Source: Varroa destructor (taxonomy: Eukaryota; Arthropoda; Arachnida; Mesostigmata; Varroidae). From it: a stretch of 64,000 nt of DNA. This document shows positions 49,001 to 62,086 of the stretch, piece by piece. A program made the translations under genes and the position numbers. The stretch lies in NCBI RefSeq assembly GCF_002443255.2, contig NW_019211458.1, positions 24,870,757 to 24,934,756 on the forward strand, written 5' to 3'. Under the pieces are notes generated by a model. The model saw nothing but the letters and a program-made list of their open reading frames with translations, made no database searches and was not told where the DNA came from. Positions within the stretch are counted from its first letter, which is position 1. The number at the start of each line of letters is the position of its first letter.

Positions 49001-51050
49001 GAACAGTGCGCGGTCCTATTGATTCAAAGTTTTAGAGCTGATATTCTCTTACGATTTGTTTGCACTAGGCAAAATTGAATGCCTCAATGAAGACAGGTAC
49101 TTGTGGCTATAGGCAAAGTATTCCCTGATTCTTATAATACAATAATCTTCAACGCCTGTTAAATTAAATAAACTAAACCCTAAACAGTTAAATTCAATAG
49201 AAAAGAATACCTTTTTATGCTCTTCAAAGTTCTATTCTCAAAAAGGTCGTTCATGCGCACCTGGACTGGTTCTTAACCTGTTTGATAGTTGCGAAAAAAG
49301 TGACACGCAGTTGTTCAGGACATGCAGGATTATCTAGACAAAGGGCGGTAAAACGCGTCCAAATTTTGTTTGATTTGCTTTTTTAGCCTACGTGCACCGT
49401 TTCTCCAATGCCCTAAGTGAATGGTTCACAAGAAAGTCTATATTGATACCTTCATTCATTTTGTTCGTCATTGCTACTAATAATACTGCGTTAAATAATA
49501 CCATTATGAAGATATTGACAATAATAGACTTGAGCTTTTGCAAGGATATTCAGCATTAATATCACAGTTATCAGTAGCCCACCACAGATTTTAGCCTCAT
49601 TCAGTTTAAAACGAGCACCTCTATTTATTAGCAAATAATAGATGCGTATTCGCTGAATCCTCTTTTATAAAACAGATACCTAAAACCGAGAAGACATTTA
49701 ATCCTATGAATTTTAGTTATCATAAAACATTTTAATGACAAAAACGACTCCGTTTCTTCCATTCGCGCGCATATTCGATAGTTAAGCCTTTTAGCCACAC
49801 GTACGCATACAGATACGTAGAGAGTCTAATACAGGTTCTCCCCTTTAGATTTGTCATTGCAGTCACTACTCATCTACATTGCAGCTTTCGTGGGCACGTC
49901 TCAGTGTTGCCTATAGTGATGTCGCTTACCTTCAGAATTTATGTGCGAATTTGGCATTTGCCCCTCACAGATGGGTTTAACGCCTTTTGTCATTGTAAAG
50001 CTATTCTATTTTCTTTCGAAGACCTTCGCACATTTGTCTAGCAACTGATAGCAGAAACAACAGCGGCGGAAAGTGTTTCTTCACAGGCAATCGTTTATTC
50101 GACTATTGTCCTTATCTACCTTATGCAATAGCACGTAGCACGCCTGCACTCGTATGTTTTATACCGACGGGGTGGCTGTTGTTAGCGACACAGCAGTGCT
50201 ACGATAAAAGGCCCATGCCCTTCGGACGCACTCCAGCTAAAAAGGCGACGCGCAGAGACGGTTTTGTTCTGTGCTAATCATCAAGACTTCATTAACGTAC
50301 ATGTCATGTAGTTCTACTGGTTCTCTACTACGCTATTACCCTGTCAAGAAGAACGTTCGGTCTGTTGAATGATGATCCAAGACGGACAGCCTTTGTTCCG
50401 TACCATTGTGCATAATATCAAGTATAGACAGTGTAATCTATGAATGTCTTTTTCGTTGTAATCGTACACATCTATATGTATTTAGGTTGTATGTAAATTA
50501 CGCATCTATCGGCATTGTTGGTCCTTGCCGGCGTTGTTTCGGCGAAGAAGCTCTTTACTTTTATTCTTAGGTAAAAGCGTTTCTTGCCATCGTTACTTTT
50601 CGTTTTTTTCTTCTTGTCCTTAAAAAAAAGTTTTTCTACATAGAGCTCGCACACTGACGACATGAAAGCGAGAAACGCAAACTGACACAATATAATTGTA
50701 AAAGCAAAAAGTATAAAGTAAAAATAATGTTAATGTGACAATTCGTGAAATGCTCGAACATCGAAAATGATATTGCTCTCCATTTTTAAAAGGCCCTATT
50801 GTTTATATAATATTAGTCACGTGGTGCTTTGGGGTCCAGCACTCTGTGCCGCTTTAGCTCATTGTTGTGTTATGATTATAATGTATAATAGCACGGGCAG
50901 TACGAGACGCGTTGAAGAGCTAACGTTTGCTTCTACCTTTGGTACGTAGGCAGAATCTATACTTTTCGATGTCTTCTTCTGCCTTCAGTGTGTTGTGGAG
51001 GCAGTCTATACCTCAACCACATTTGTCGCCAACCTATTGGTTTTGTGTAT
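46041..51050. other. 5-kb stretch without a supported gene
   Basis: AT-rich sequence with short TA repeats near 47.7 kb. Three stop-free patches were examined (minus about 46493-46800, plus 48572-48650 with a good Kozak ATG and a GTAAAT donor, plus about 50000-50275). None shows a family motif or a consistent exon chain, so no gene is called. Signals that could mark a first exon at 48572 are too weak alone. Confidence 0.45.
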
Positions 51051-51545
51051 TCAGCCGTTATCGAGCCCGCGCCCGCCATCAATACGATTGAACATTTCAG
51101 CTGGGCTACGCCGAGACCAGTTTGGAAAGCTATCAGAGCTCGAACTAGTGCATGCTGAACGATGATACAAGACGAAAAGGAGTCTATCTGCTAGTCGAAA
51201 CAGGAGTCGTCTCAGGCAAGATCGTGCGCTTCCTCCTTTGTAACGTTTCTTTGCTTCGGAAAGAACAAAGCGTTCTTTTTTAAGCATTCTTTCTGCTTGC
51301 GGAGAAGCAAATGTGCTCGCAGTTGGCGGCGCAGGCTCTCTTTCTCTTTGTGAGTCGCTCTCTGCATCTCTTCCGTAAGGCGATAAGTGGCTAAAATCTA
51401 TGGTGGCAAGCACAGCCTGCGCAGCCAGCTCAAGCCCACTGTAAAACAACATACCGCCAGTCGCTGCTTGGCTACGAGACGCCGTCACAGGATCACTTTT
51501 TCTTTTTCTGTTCCGCTGAGAAGTCTTCAACGTCGTAGTCGTCAT
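51051..51545 (-). CDS. hypothetical basic protein ORF
   Basis: I do not recognise this gene. The ATG at 51545 opens 164 codons on the minus strand (the frame remains open a little further upstream without an ATG). The N terminus is Thr-rich followed by RNRKRKSDP, a nuclear-localisation-like cluster. Then comes a hydrophobic helix-like block (LFYSGLELAAQAVLATIDF), an Arg/Glu/Pro-rich linker, and a second basic block near KKRYKGG. Composition is GC-richer than the surroundings and the block faces a plus-strand promoter-like region. It might be a first coding exon of a nuclear protein read leftward, or a chance ORF in a GC-rich island. No splice donor was settled. Confidence 0.3.
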   Translation of the reverse strand: MTTTTLKTSQRNRKRKSDPVTASRSQAATGGMLFYSGLELAAQAVLATIDFSHLSPYGRDAESDSQREREPAPPTASTFASPQAERMLKKERFVLSEAKKRYKGGSARSCLRRLLFRLADRLLFVLYHRSACTSSSSDSFPNWSRRSPAEMFNRIDGGRGLDNG

Positions 51546-51946
51546 TTTTGTAACCCTGCTATCTGAGGAACCCAATATGTGTCTATGGGCTGCGTCAACT
51601 CTGCACGACAAACCGCACTGCGTGGCGCAATGTCTTCACGAGGCACTTGCGCGCCATCGGGCAAAGACCCTTATGCAGAGATGTTGCAGCTATCCGACAG
51701 AATAGCTATTATTGTTATGCTGTAATATTGACTTCTTCCAGAGAGAAAGCAGGAAAAGAAGTAAGCGTCCAGGGTAGCTAGCGGTCGCATGGCCAGCGCC
51801 AGTTTTTTAGCCGGCTAAACTCATTACTAGCCACATCGGACTCACTGAAGCAACGTGCTCTGTAGGATAGCCCTTTCTTCCCACGTGTGAAATTGTGCTG
51901 CTGTGCCAGTAAGCCGTTTGCTGTATGGGCAAGGCGTATAGTCAGT
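51546..51946. promoter_or_regulatory. possible bidirectional promoter
   Basis: A GC-richer interval between the minus-strand ORF start (51545) and a plus-strand initiator TCAGT at 51942-51946. A minus-strand TCAGT lies at 51847-51851. The two initiators face away from each other about 90 bases apart, as in divergent promoters. There is no TATA box on either side. Confidence 0.35.
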
Positions 51947-52562
51947 ATCGTACAAGAGGGCAGAGTCGGGGCAAACGGACCGGCCAGGGTGCCTTGGCAG
52001 GATCGCTGCGGTTGTTCAGAACAGTGCAGCTATCAGGCCAGTAAACGTTAGCAAGCAGCAGCTGTTGAATGGCTTGTCCGACATGCTCGCCACTCTAGGC
52101 GGCCAAGCGAACGACCCGCCGACATTACCGTCAGAACCACGACCACTACAACAACTCAAAGAAGAGAGAGAAAAAGGGTCACTAACTAGTTCTCCTGGGG
52201 AAAGAAAGTCGTCATCACATGACCATCACCTTCATCGGCTTTCATGTCCGGTCTCCTCTTCGATGGTAGAGCGATCGCGGCTCTGCGTCTGCTTGGCCGG
52301 CTTGGTGCCTGCCGGCCTGCCTGCCTGCTCGCGGTTTGTGCCATGCAACACCGCAGGTCTTTGCTGCTAGACCGCTTCCGCGTGGCCGTCAGACATCGCT
52401 ATGTCAGTTCGTTAGAATGTGTAATAAAGAAGGCAAGAAGCCCCTGCGGATCAGAAATCTGATTGAACGTGCAGCGCCTCGATCGGATGAACGCTGGATC
52501 TTGGACAGCAATCGATAGAATAGCGTGGACTCGCCGGACGTGGAGCGACATCTAGGCCGGCG
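51942..52562 (+). other. probable non-coding first exon
   Basis: A GC-rich segment from a TCAGT initiator to a strong donor (CCGGCG before GTAAGG at 52563). All three frames contain stops before the donor, so it is most likely 5' UTR of a plus-strand gene whose coding exons lie to the right. The only coding exon I can offer there is 61847-62086, whose first base is the A of an ATG directly after the acceptor. A frame open over 52065-52370 (start codon TTG, Gly/Pro/Glu-rich) is unrecognised and is not called as protein. Confidence 0.35.
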
Positions 52563-55500
52563 GTAAGGCACTACTGATGTTACTGTTTACTTGTGTACTA
52601 ACGCATACGATGAGGTCGTACTGTTTATTGTGGAGTAACTTAGTATTCGACTAAAGCTATAGTACGTACTTTACTATTGGTGTGTGCGCGCTGTGAAAAT
52701 CTCCAGAACAAGGGGTCGCCTCATCAAACGAATACTAGCTTTTGTACTAAGGTGAGTTGTGTCAGGCGGAAATGAGAAGAAGGGATCGAAAATATAGGAC
52801 ACGATCTTGTGATTGTAGGGATGTAACACGTGTTATTCACAGCAATAGTTAGCCCTACGACATATGCAATTGCTACCAGCTGCCGCGAATTGGCTTGAGG
52901 ACATTTCAATCGACGAAGTGCGTGACCAGAAACGAGAAGTGACAGCTGTAGGACCTTTCGTATCCTAGCGACCACAATTCTTTCGTATCTTTCGTCGCCT
53001 TCTGTCAAAGTCAAGGTAAGCTTTATTAGACGTCGGTTTTGTGCTCGTGTATTGGCCTCTTCCTTGGTCTTTCCGAAAGTGGGGTGAAGAGTGGGACGTC
53101 TCATATCGAAGGCCTGATCCTGTGGGCTGCCGAACGACTCTTATCTGAGAAATGAGCCTTTGCTAGAGAAAAAGACCTAATACAGGAGTGGTACTTCGTA
53201 AATCTTAAGGAAGGGATAGTTCTAACAATAGTTTCACGGTGTACACCGTATGGATAAATTAGATCATCTTAACGGTTACGTGATTCGAAGCGCGGCACAG
53301 ATCAATGAATTTTCTGAAACGATCATTGTATTGGTTAATAGCAATATTTTTCATTGTCTATATATTAATTAGCCGTTTCAGACTTTGCACAGAAATGTGT
53401 CGTTCAGGCAGAGGGAAGCCGACGGTTTCATGTCGGAACGAAACGAAAAACCGTCGCTACTACATGGCCAATAGTCATATATGGGACTCTACTTCTAATA
53501 GTCTGTTTTGTGTTTCGAATAAATGCACGGAGCGTGCAATCGCCTCATTTCACGTGAGCCTGTGGGTATAGTCAAAACGTGAACTACTGAACTGGATAAA
53601 ACAGCGCCCCTCGTTCAAAGCTTCGCCGCACAAAGGCTCTGTAATTCCTCTGTATTTATTTTTTTTTTTACAAATGACCCTGTAAATTAAAACACTAAAT
53701 GATTCGGTCCGGCTGGTTATCGCGCTAACAGCAGAGCCTAGAGATGCATTTAGTTCAGGTGAATGCGACGCAAATGAAAAACAAAGCTGGTGCCGTTGTT
53801 TTCGGCTGCTTCTTTATGCACGCTAGATAAGATAGGCCACTGAGGTAACTTCTAATTTTAACTTAAGGTTTCATTTCTATAAACATAATCGAAACTAGTC
53901 CTAAATGGGAGATGATTTTTTTGAAAACTGCTTATCACATTATTCATAACGATGCGGAATGTGTTTGGGTGACGCTTAAAATTAATACTTATAGTGGTTG
54001 AAGAAAATCTCGCACTCCGGCATAGTTATAGGCTTCGATGTTGTTAGGCCATCTTGCCTAAGTTAATGAATTGTCTCTAAAAATTGTCTTAACAAAATAA
54101 TTGTCTCCTCTAGTTACTAGTTATTTTTACATACAACACATATAACAACGATAAATTGACTGGAAGCTTCCGGTAAATAGTCTTTTGGTAAAATTAGCTA
54201 GTTCGCATATGGCGTGCCCCTACAAATTGGTTTACGTTTCGTCGCGCAGCATTTAGACATTTTTGTGACTACCTTAAATTAAAATTATAGAATATTTTAG
54301 TCAGGATAGGTCACCGTAACGGTTGCTGTTATTACTGGATTAATGGAAATGAAACACTGCACTACAGTAACATTATCTACGGGACACAAGGAAAAGCGAC
54401 AATCAGTCTCACATGCTTCACTTTCCGTTTGACTTACTGCCAAAAAATGAATTAGATTTAGTTCTAAAGAATTAAAATGAGCCGACATTGAATAGAAAAC
54501 CGTCAACAAACTAAAAAAGGCTTCTTTATTATTTTGTTTAATTCATACAACTAAATATAGGCTTACCCATCCGTTAATCGTCCCACGCTGAACGCGTTTG
54601 TTCCGCTCTCTATATTTGTCACTTCTGGCGAAATAGGCGACTGCTGTCAAGCCAGGCTCGGTCAGGCAGGCTGAAAACATAGATACAAACAAAACAGTCG
54701 TAATTTGGCCTCTTCACCATCTTCCTTATCCTTTTCGGCCTCGCTCCGTTTCCTCCCGAATACAGTAACCAACCAACTAAAGTCAATAGTCTCTAATGAA
54801 AATCAGTTTCCTTTTAATCAATTTGGATGCTGTTATTTTGTAGTGTTCTTGCTGGCTTCACGAGCACGCTTCCGGTCGTATCTCGAAGTAGAGTGCATGA
54901 ACAGAAACTGAGGCATCAGTCGACGGTGAGCGTTCTGTCTACACTATGAGCGAGCCTAAAACGAGGCGGGGGGCGTGCGTGCGTGCGTGCGTGCGTCAAT
55001 GTATCGCTTTGCTTGGTTTTAATTTGTCTACACATTTGCTTGCCGCTCGAACTCTGCGACTGAGTACTATATCCGACGCGCTTTTGTTGTTTTGCCGATC
55101 GTATTGCTTGCACCGGCGGTTTCGCATTATGTTCCACTGTTTCAGACTCAGATGGAAAATCGGAGCGCACAACTCACCTTCTATGCTCTACATCTTGCGA
55201 CCGAAATCCCACCTATACCTAGTCGAAGCATGGATTGCGCGTTCATACCCAGTCGCTCCTGCTCATCACTGTCGCACAGTTTTGCTTGCCTGCATTGTAC
55301 GGCAATAGGTCAAGTAGATGGTAGTAATAGATAAAACACAGACGAGTCATGGACGAAAAAAAAGGGTCAACTAGTATCCATACGCAGAAGAATCAAGGCA
55401 ACAGAATCGCGAAGTCCTGCGCCGAATGAAATGCGCTGCCCAGGCCAGGATGACTTTCATGCCGGGAGTGGCGGCTGCACCGGCGGCCATAGTAACAGCG

Positions 55501-58500
55501 GCACGAATCTTAAGGCGCGTAACATCGTAGTAATGATAACAACAATACGAGAGAAACTAGTCGGAGTAGAACGTAGCATCTATCGGCCCTATCGGCAAAG
55601 ACGCGCGACAGAGCTGCGCTGCCCGTTATCCTGGCCAGGGTTGTCACAGTGACAGCCATTGCAAACTATTGGGCCTGTCCAAATACTACAGCTTTACGAC
55701 TTCCGGGATTATTTTTAGCACGAGGCGGCAGCGGCAACTATAGGTTCTGACAGTAGTGGACTATTGTAACAGCCGCTGGTCGACCACTATGATAGTATAT
55801 AACGAACTTAGCATCGAAATGAATCCCTTGTTGTTCGTTACGTTCGTATATAGCTGTGACTGCTAAGAACAGCTGCTGGCGGAAGACCGGGTCAATAGGC
55901 CAGGTTCCAAGATGATTTCGTGACGTAAATGATGACATTAGACATAAAAAAAAGTCTACCTGAAATTAGATTTCCCGTTCACTACGAACGAAGCATAGCA
56001 AAAGTGGGAAATAGGCTACAGTCATGGAGAACATTATTGCAAATGCTATTGTTTTATCGAGAGGTATGATAACGCATTTAGTAGAAAAGGTTAACCTCGA
56101 CCACTTGATGAAAATGTACCTGACCAATTTGGTGTTTCCGCTAGTAACACTGCCGGAAAGAAACAATTACCTTTTCCCTTTGAAACCTACCCAAAGCAAC
56201 AACCCCTCTTAAAGCTAAATTGTCAGTGGCTTGTCAGAATCTATTTTGTATGATATAAAGTACACAGTACACTAAAATAATGCCATGATTTTTTAAAGTG
56301 TTCCTTCTGACGCCGTAGAAAAGTAATTATTTACGCTAGCAGTTATAATAATTGCCGAAAACGAGGCAGATCTGTAAAACGCACTGCCTTAATTGGTTGT
56401 ATGACTATCTGTAATTAGGTTCCAATCCTAAATCATCAACTGGATATTGCTCTGTTTGTCTAGCCGCTCTCCTGACAAACTCATCTTGCAAGGAGTGCTT
56501 CTCAATGAATGGTTGCTACCTAGTCCCTTTGACCAGCGGGTTACTAGCGTAAAATGATAGCCTCAGCGGCGACCGCACTACCAGTCCCTGTATTAATCGT
56601 AATGGCCTGACGTTTTAGGTGTTTACCACTCGTAGCTCGAGTATAGTTGTATTTAAGCGTCTGGCGTTGACTCTTGCCTTGTTTTGCGATAGAAGGCTAT
56701 TTCGACACGAAACTTCACTCGCTAGAGTGAACGACTGAAGCGCTTGTGCCGCTATCCATGGACCTCGATACGCGAGCGATGTGCAGACACGGTAATTTTT
56801 CAACATAAACAAAAAAAAATAATCGCTTCTTCTTAAAGTGAAGAGTGTCATGTCAACCGAAGCTGAACTAGTCTCGTGCATAGTTAGCACACTCTGATCC
56901 GCCACAACATGAAGCAGGAAGATTCAAGATTTTCTTGACTTGCACTGACTATTGGTCAAGATAACATGGTTGCATTTGGATGTACGAATGCACCCATCAG
57001 CAACTGATCAACGGATCCGCGCATTTAGCAGACGCTTCCCGATGTAAAGCGAATGCTGACGATCTTAGAACATTTTCGAAAATATTTGACGCCCTTATGT
57101 GTTGCGCATAGAAAAAAGTAGGCATAATCAATCATCAATATTGCGTCAGTTCAATTTAATTTACTTGGTAATCAACGCTGAGGCAAAATCAATTTTCAAA
57201 CAACACAAAATATTGTCACGCAGAAATTATGAATCACTATTTGCAGCATACCTTTCATTATTTAGGCAGTGTACCGTCATTCGTATTGTTTATAAATTTA
57301 ATACAATCGTTTATTGATCCAAGATAAGCTCTAACATCTTGTATTTATTTAACTAAAATACTGTCTAATATCCTTTTGATGGGAACTTACTTCAGTCATT
57401 AAATCTGACGTTAAATGAGCTATTTCCTATTCAAATTTACTTACAAACGGTTAATATGTGGCACTTGAAAGAAGCAATTTCTTCAGTTTAGTGATTCAGC
57501 CTAACATTTAGCGTAACAACGGCTTAACCCTCTTGCTGCAAAATGTACAGCTGCTAAAAAGGAATTCATGCATGGGGCTCACTGAAGGTACAAGGTTTAC
57601 TCATGACAAATCTGTTTCTGCTTTGGTCGACGGGACGCGCTACCTCAACGACACGATTCACGTAACAAGCGCTCATTACTTGGGAACTTCAAAGCGTTTG
57701 TTGGTCGTCACAGTTTTATCCTTCTTCAAACTATCCCACTCTAAAAATTGTACTATTGAATGCTTTCATAATTATGACCCATGAGCGTACTTCAGCGTAA
57801 CCTGTCCTAGTTCACAGCTAGCGTCGGACACACCGGGTAGGCGGTTTCCTGAAAGAGGTTCAGCCGCAGGTATAAAGGTTCCCTTCCGCCCGTACCACCT
57901 CGTGGGACGTAGCAAGCCCGCGCCATTATTGACGGTCCGCTCAACACGCTGTTGTGGTACTTCCACGACATATTGTACTTTCATAGTAGTAGAATGCAAC
58001 GAGTGAGGTACGGTAGCGGCGCTGGCTACGCGCGGTACCTGGCTGAGTTGTGACCTTCCTCATCATGTATTAGGTAGTAATGCCCACACGTCGAACATAG
58101 ATTTGTGTGTGTGGCAGTTCGTCTAAAACGTGAAGAGCGCCCTACCCAAGCCAGAAGCAAGTATTTAGCTTAGTCGCGGTAGAACGAGAAAGCTATCGTC
58201 ATCTGTGGCCTATGCAGACGGGTTCCGCAGGCCGACAGATCGGCCCACCGGTGCCTGTACGGTTCTCCCTGGAGAGATCTTAAGCCCTGTTTCAAACAAA
58301 ATGACCTGCCCCCACGTTGTTCTACAACTGACCCATACATCGTTACGCCGTAGCTAACCGGGATAAATCAATAAAGGGAGATGAAAAGTAAAAGCAAGTC
58401 TGTTGAGATTTGTTAACTTTTCCACATAGGCATAACGCGATATATGGTTTGTGACACTGCGTGTGTCCGCCTTCTGTATCACGTGTATATTCAGTGTAGG

Positions 58501-61500
58501 TATGTAGAATCGACTTATCGCGTGTACATATTTAGACATGGCGAATGAAGAAACATTATGAAGCAGTGATAATAATAATATTAAGTAGCCTGTTAGCTGA
58601 TCAGTAGGGATATGCTACAGAACTTTGAGAAAGAGAATATAATATTATCGTGATTGTCGCGTAAATATATTCAGATTCGAAATACTTGAACCCTAGAAGG
58701 TGAAACAAGTGATCCAAGAGAAGCGAATTAATAGGTCTCAAAGGTAAGAAGAATACTGAAATTACTATGAAGAAAAAACTCAATATTTGTTTTCCCTTTG
58801 TCTTGAGAACATATGAATTTTTCGACGCGCAGCGCACACGGTGCTTGTTAAGAGTATTACGAGTATCAAACGTTTAATTTTCAAAAATGAAGCTTCTGAG
58901 CTAGAATATAGATGAACATTGGACTTAACTTACGATGCAATAATGAATAAAATCGGTCTAGAAAAGCAATGGTCTAAAGAATCGGTTCGCACCTGAAGCC
59001 AGTGTAAAATTCCCTTGAAGAAGATCCCTAAAGAGGGGGCCGGCTAGCGGAATTTCAGAGAGACACCGACGCCTAGAAAATCATTGCCTTAGTTAAATTA
59101 TGTAATAATATCTTTTCCACAGTGTAAATCATTGACAAGATTGTTTAAGTAGCTTTGCCATTTGTTTGTTAAATATGACATTTGTGTTAATGATATGCTA
59201 TAGTGTGTGGCTTTTCTCTGATATTTTCCTGACTTTGCATGTCCTGCCATCGCTACGGACATTATTGCCATGACATTATCTGCGCGGAGCTCTGAGTCTG
59301 AGTCAAAGATAGACAGCTTCTATTTTTCTATAGACTGTCAGTGCATGAAGTTCATTTGTTTTGTCAATGTTGATATAAGGTTGGTGGAAAGCTCTGGTAT
59401 CAATGCGACTTCCCCTCGCGGAGGAAACGGACCGATTGAGGCAAACAAATCTAATTATCTTTCTAGAATAGAAGACAGTGTCCTGACTTATGAAGCGTGC
59501 AATTAGCGTTTACTTAGCAGCCGCCGCAGAGTAAATAAAAGGATCGTCCCTAGAGGGCTATTGTTAGGGAGGGTATTGTTTGCTGGGGACAGAATGGTAG
59601 CCCGCCCGTTCTGTGATCTTCGAAATCGGAAAAGCCGAGTAACTTATCTATGTTCTAATGATATCTGAGTAATATTATTTGCTTTGTTAGAAATTCTGTA
59701 CGGTTTGAGCCAAATGAACGGTATGACGGCAGGAAATTTAAACGAATGCAGGTTAGACTCACATTCACTGAGAATTAAATCTGGAAACGCTATGGCGCAA
59801 AAATTTGAAATAGACAATGACACAAGACGGGAGAACATTGATGGGTGAACGTGCTATTACAATAACCAACGATGAGAATGTAATAATCATAATGTTTAAT
59901 TGAAGAATGTATGAAAAATATAGCGGTCATGTTAAGTTACACTGTTTAGCATCAACTGTGAACAATCGAGCACAACATTTAGCGCATGCTAGGCCAACAA
60001 CGCGCATAGGCCGATCCCAAACCTGCTTGTTTTATGGATATTCATATTTTTCCTCTTACCGTTATACGCACGTATTAAAAAAAAGGTTACCCAAATACGC
60101 TCTGTTTACCGTCTAACCTATTGAGGTGTATAGTGAAGTGAACTAGGCCGACAGCAAGGTCCTATTATAGTGGGATTAGAAGACGTAAAACAGACAATGC
60201 CATTTTTTGAAGAACCTTTGCGACAATGATTGCGGCGAAGATTTATGTCTGATATAACAAAGTCTATTAGATACAACGGTTTAGTTTATCTAGATACGCG
60301 CACTCGGATCAACGCCATATTAAGATGAGTCCTTGAAGTATGCACCTCAGCTCACTGGACGCCATCAAAAAAGTTTATAAATAACTTGAAAACCAATTAA
60401 TTTTATTATAACTACACGCTTGATTTCTGAGTGTCTTATTTTGAGCGAGAAAAATTGCTCTAATTAAAATACACCTATAGCACCTGAAACGTGAATATTC
60501 TAGAAGTTGGCAGCCACGATTGTCATGTAAACAGGTTAGGTTTCCGGGGGGTAAGCAGATTTACTCTAAAATTATAACAAGTAATTCCGTTTTATACGAC
60601 CAAGTAAGTTCAATGCAACACTAAAGTACTTCGTCAATCTTCTTACCGCTTAAGAAAGGGCAAAGTTAATGATCGGTAGATTTTCCGTAAAACCATTCGT
60701 ATTAGATAGGCAAGATTAATTCGGAATGAGGAGGCTCTTGGAACGATCTGCATAAAAATTACGCCGCAGTTGGTTCGAACAAACGGGGGTAGATGGTCCC
60801 GACTCGGTGTGATTTAGACGCTAATTAAGGTGCGAAATTCGATGAGTTTTCTTTACCGCGTTCATCTTACTTTCGACTCTAAAACTATCTATGATCATCA
60901 TAGTAGGACATTGTTTTATAAAAGGAAATAGCTTTACTTAATCTGAATGTAAATTAAGTTCGGAAATCGTGGATCGGATTCCACGTCTTACGACTGATTG
61001 TCAAGAAAACTGAGAGCTTTCGAAGTGGCGATTGAATTTACGTACGTAAGACGAGTGCAGAATATTGTGAGGGAAGTAAGCCGTGTGAAGTTCTTAACGT
61101 TCATGGTGGCAAGAGCACTGGATTAGGCAATGTAACTATCTGCAAAATCGTTTGCCTTGGCCATCTTCGCTATGCATTTGTGTAAGAAGCCTCTCATTAC
61201 GAATGTGCCTTAATAGAATATTTTGTGTAATGAGCTAAGAAAGCTGCTCACGCTGGAAAGGCGCAGGGAGTGACCGTTTTCTTTTAATGAACCCCTCGTA
61301 AGCAAATATTAGGCTTGCGGCTTTCCAACTCGTAAGCATTATAGTGACTCATACGTCTGAAAAGCGACAATGCTGCTTTCTATTTCTACTTCTGCTTTCT
61401 AACATACATACAAGTTGAAACCATGAAGCCCTTTGTAAGGGCAGAGCTATTTTGGCGTTCGATGCTTTACACGGCGTTCGGCCATTCATTTAAAAATGGA

Positions 61501-61846
61501 TGAACTACTGGGCCTACGGCATCGAACCAGCTCGAAAACTTTTATCTACTTTACGTCGAAGCTTATTCTGACGATGGCGTCGAGTCACTGCGCTTAATTT
61601 TCTCTGATTTTAATAACAACTTAATTGGCAAGCTACATTCAAATCATTGATCAGATCTTCGATTGTCCATTCATTCATTTTTGTTGAACAGTACTGTATA
61701 TTTTATAATCAATCCAATTTAATTCGTAATTCACTGTCTGTTTTAGATGTATTTATAACAAGCCACTGCATATATATGTATAGAACAGTTAAGTTATTTT
61801 TTAACAAGCATACATATAAGAGAGAGGAAACCGTTTTGCTTCACAG
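52563..61846. other. 9.3-kb stretch, possibly one large intron
   Basis: Bounded by a strong donor on the left and an acceptor on the right. GC-richer patches at 54.9-55.7 kb and 57.8-58.3 kb contain short ORFs (for example minus 57772-57999) without family motifs. A GCGT tetranucleotide repeat lies at 54973-54996. Additional small exons could hide here; none is supported by motif. Confidence 0.35.
54973..54996. repeat. GCGT tetranucleotide repeat
   Basis: About six GCGT units in a GC-rich patch. It produces the Val/Arg/Ala-type repeat seen in spurious ORFs on both strands. Confidence 0.9.
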
Positions 61847-62086
61847 ATGCACCCCCCGGCGCCGTTATCACCGCGGAACTACTACAAGTATGCTCCAGTG
61901 ACGCCACTCGAGGCCAATAGATCATTTCATTCGCGGAGGACGTGTTCACCTTTTTCCTACGGTATTCACCCGAACAGTCCGGTTTTGCAAAAACGAAAGT
62001 TGCTCGCTGAAGGATCGTACGTTACCGAGGGCGTTGGCAGGAGACCTCCGGAAGAAAAGGATTATCGGATTCCAGAACCTGAATAG
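61847..62086 (+). CDS. unidentified terminal coding exon
   Basis: I do not recognise the family. The exon starts right after a TTCACAG acceptor, with ATG as its first codon, and reads 79 codons to TAG at 62084-62086, with a second TAG immediately after. It is clearly GC-richer than its flanks, and the other two frames are closed. The peptide begins HPPAPLSPRNYYKY, then has a basic-Ser patch (HSRRTCSPF), a PNSPVLQKRKLL segment and an acidic end (EEKDYRIPEPE). Several Ser/Thr-Pro sites suggest a phosphorylated, disordered C terminus of an adaptor or regulator. It is either the last exon of a larger gene or, joined to the non-coding exon ending at 52562, a complete 79-aa protein. No membrane segment or known domain is seen. 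Confidence 0.55.
   Translation: MHPPAPLSPRNYYKYAPVTPLEANRSFHSRRTCSPFSYGIHPNSPVLQKRKLLAEGSYVTEGVGRRPPEEKDYRIPEPE

Noticed and set aside
49999..50275. about 92-codon plus-strand open stretch with a CAG acceptor-like site
   Set aside because: No ATG near its start, no recognisable family and no consistent partner exon.
58150..58290. GC-richer plus-strand open stretch
   Set aside because: About 50 codons, bounded by stops, with no splice consensus or family motif that would support an exon.
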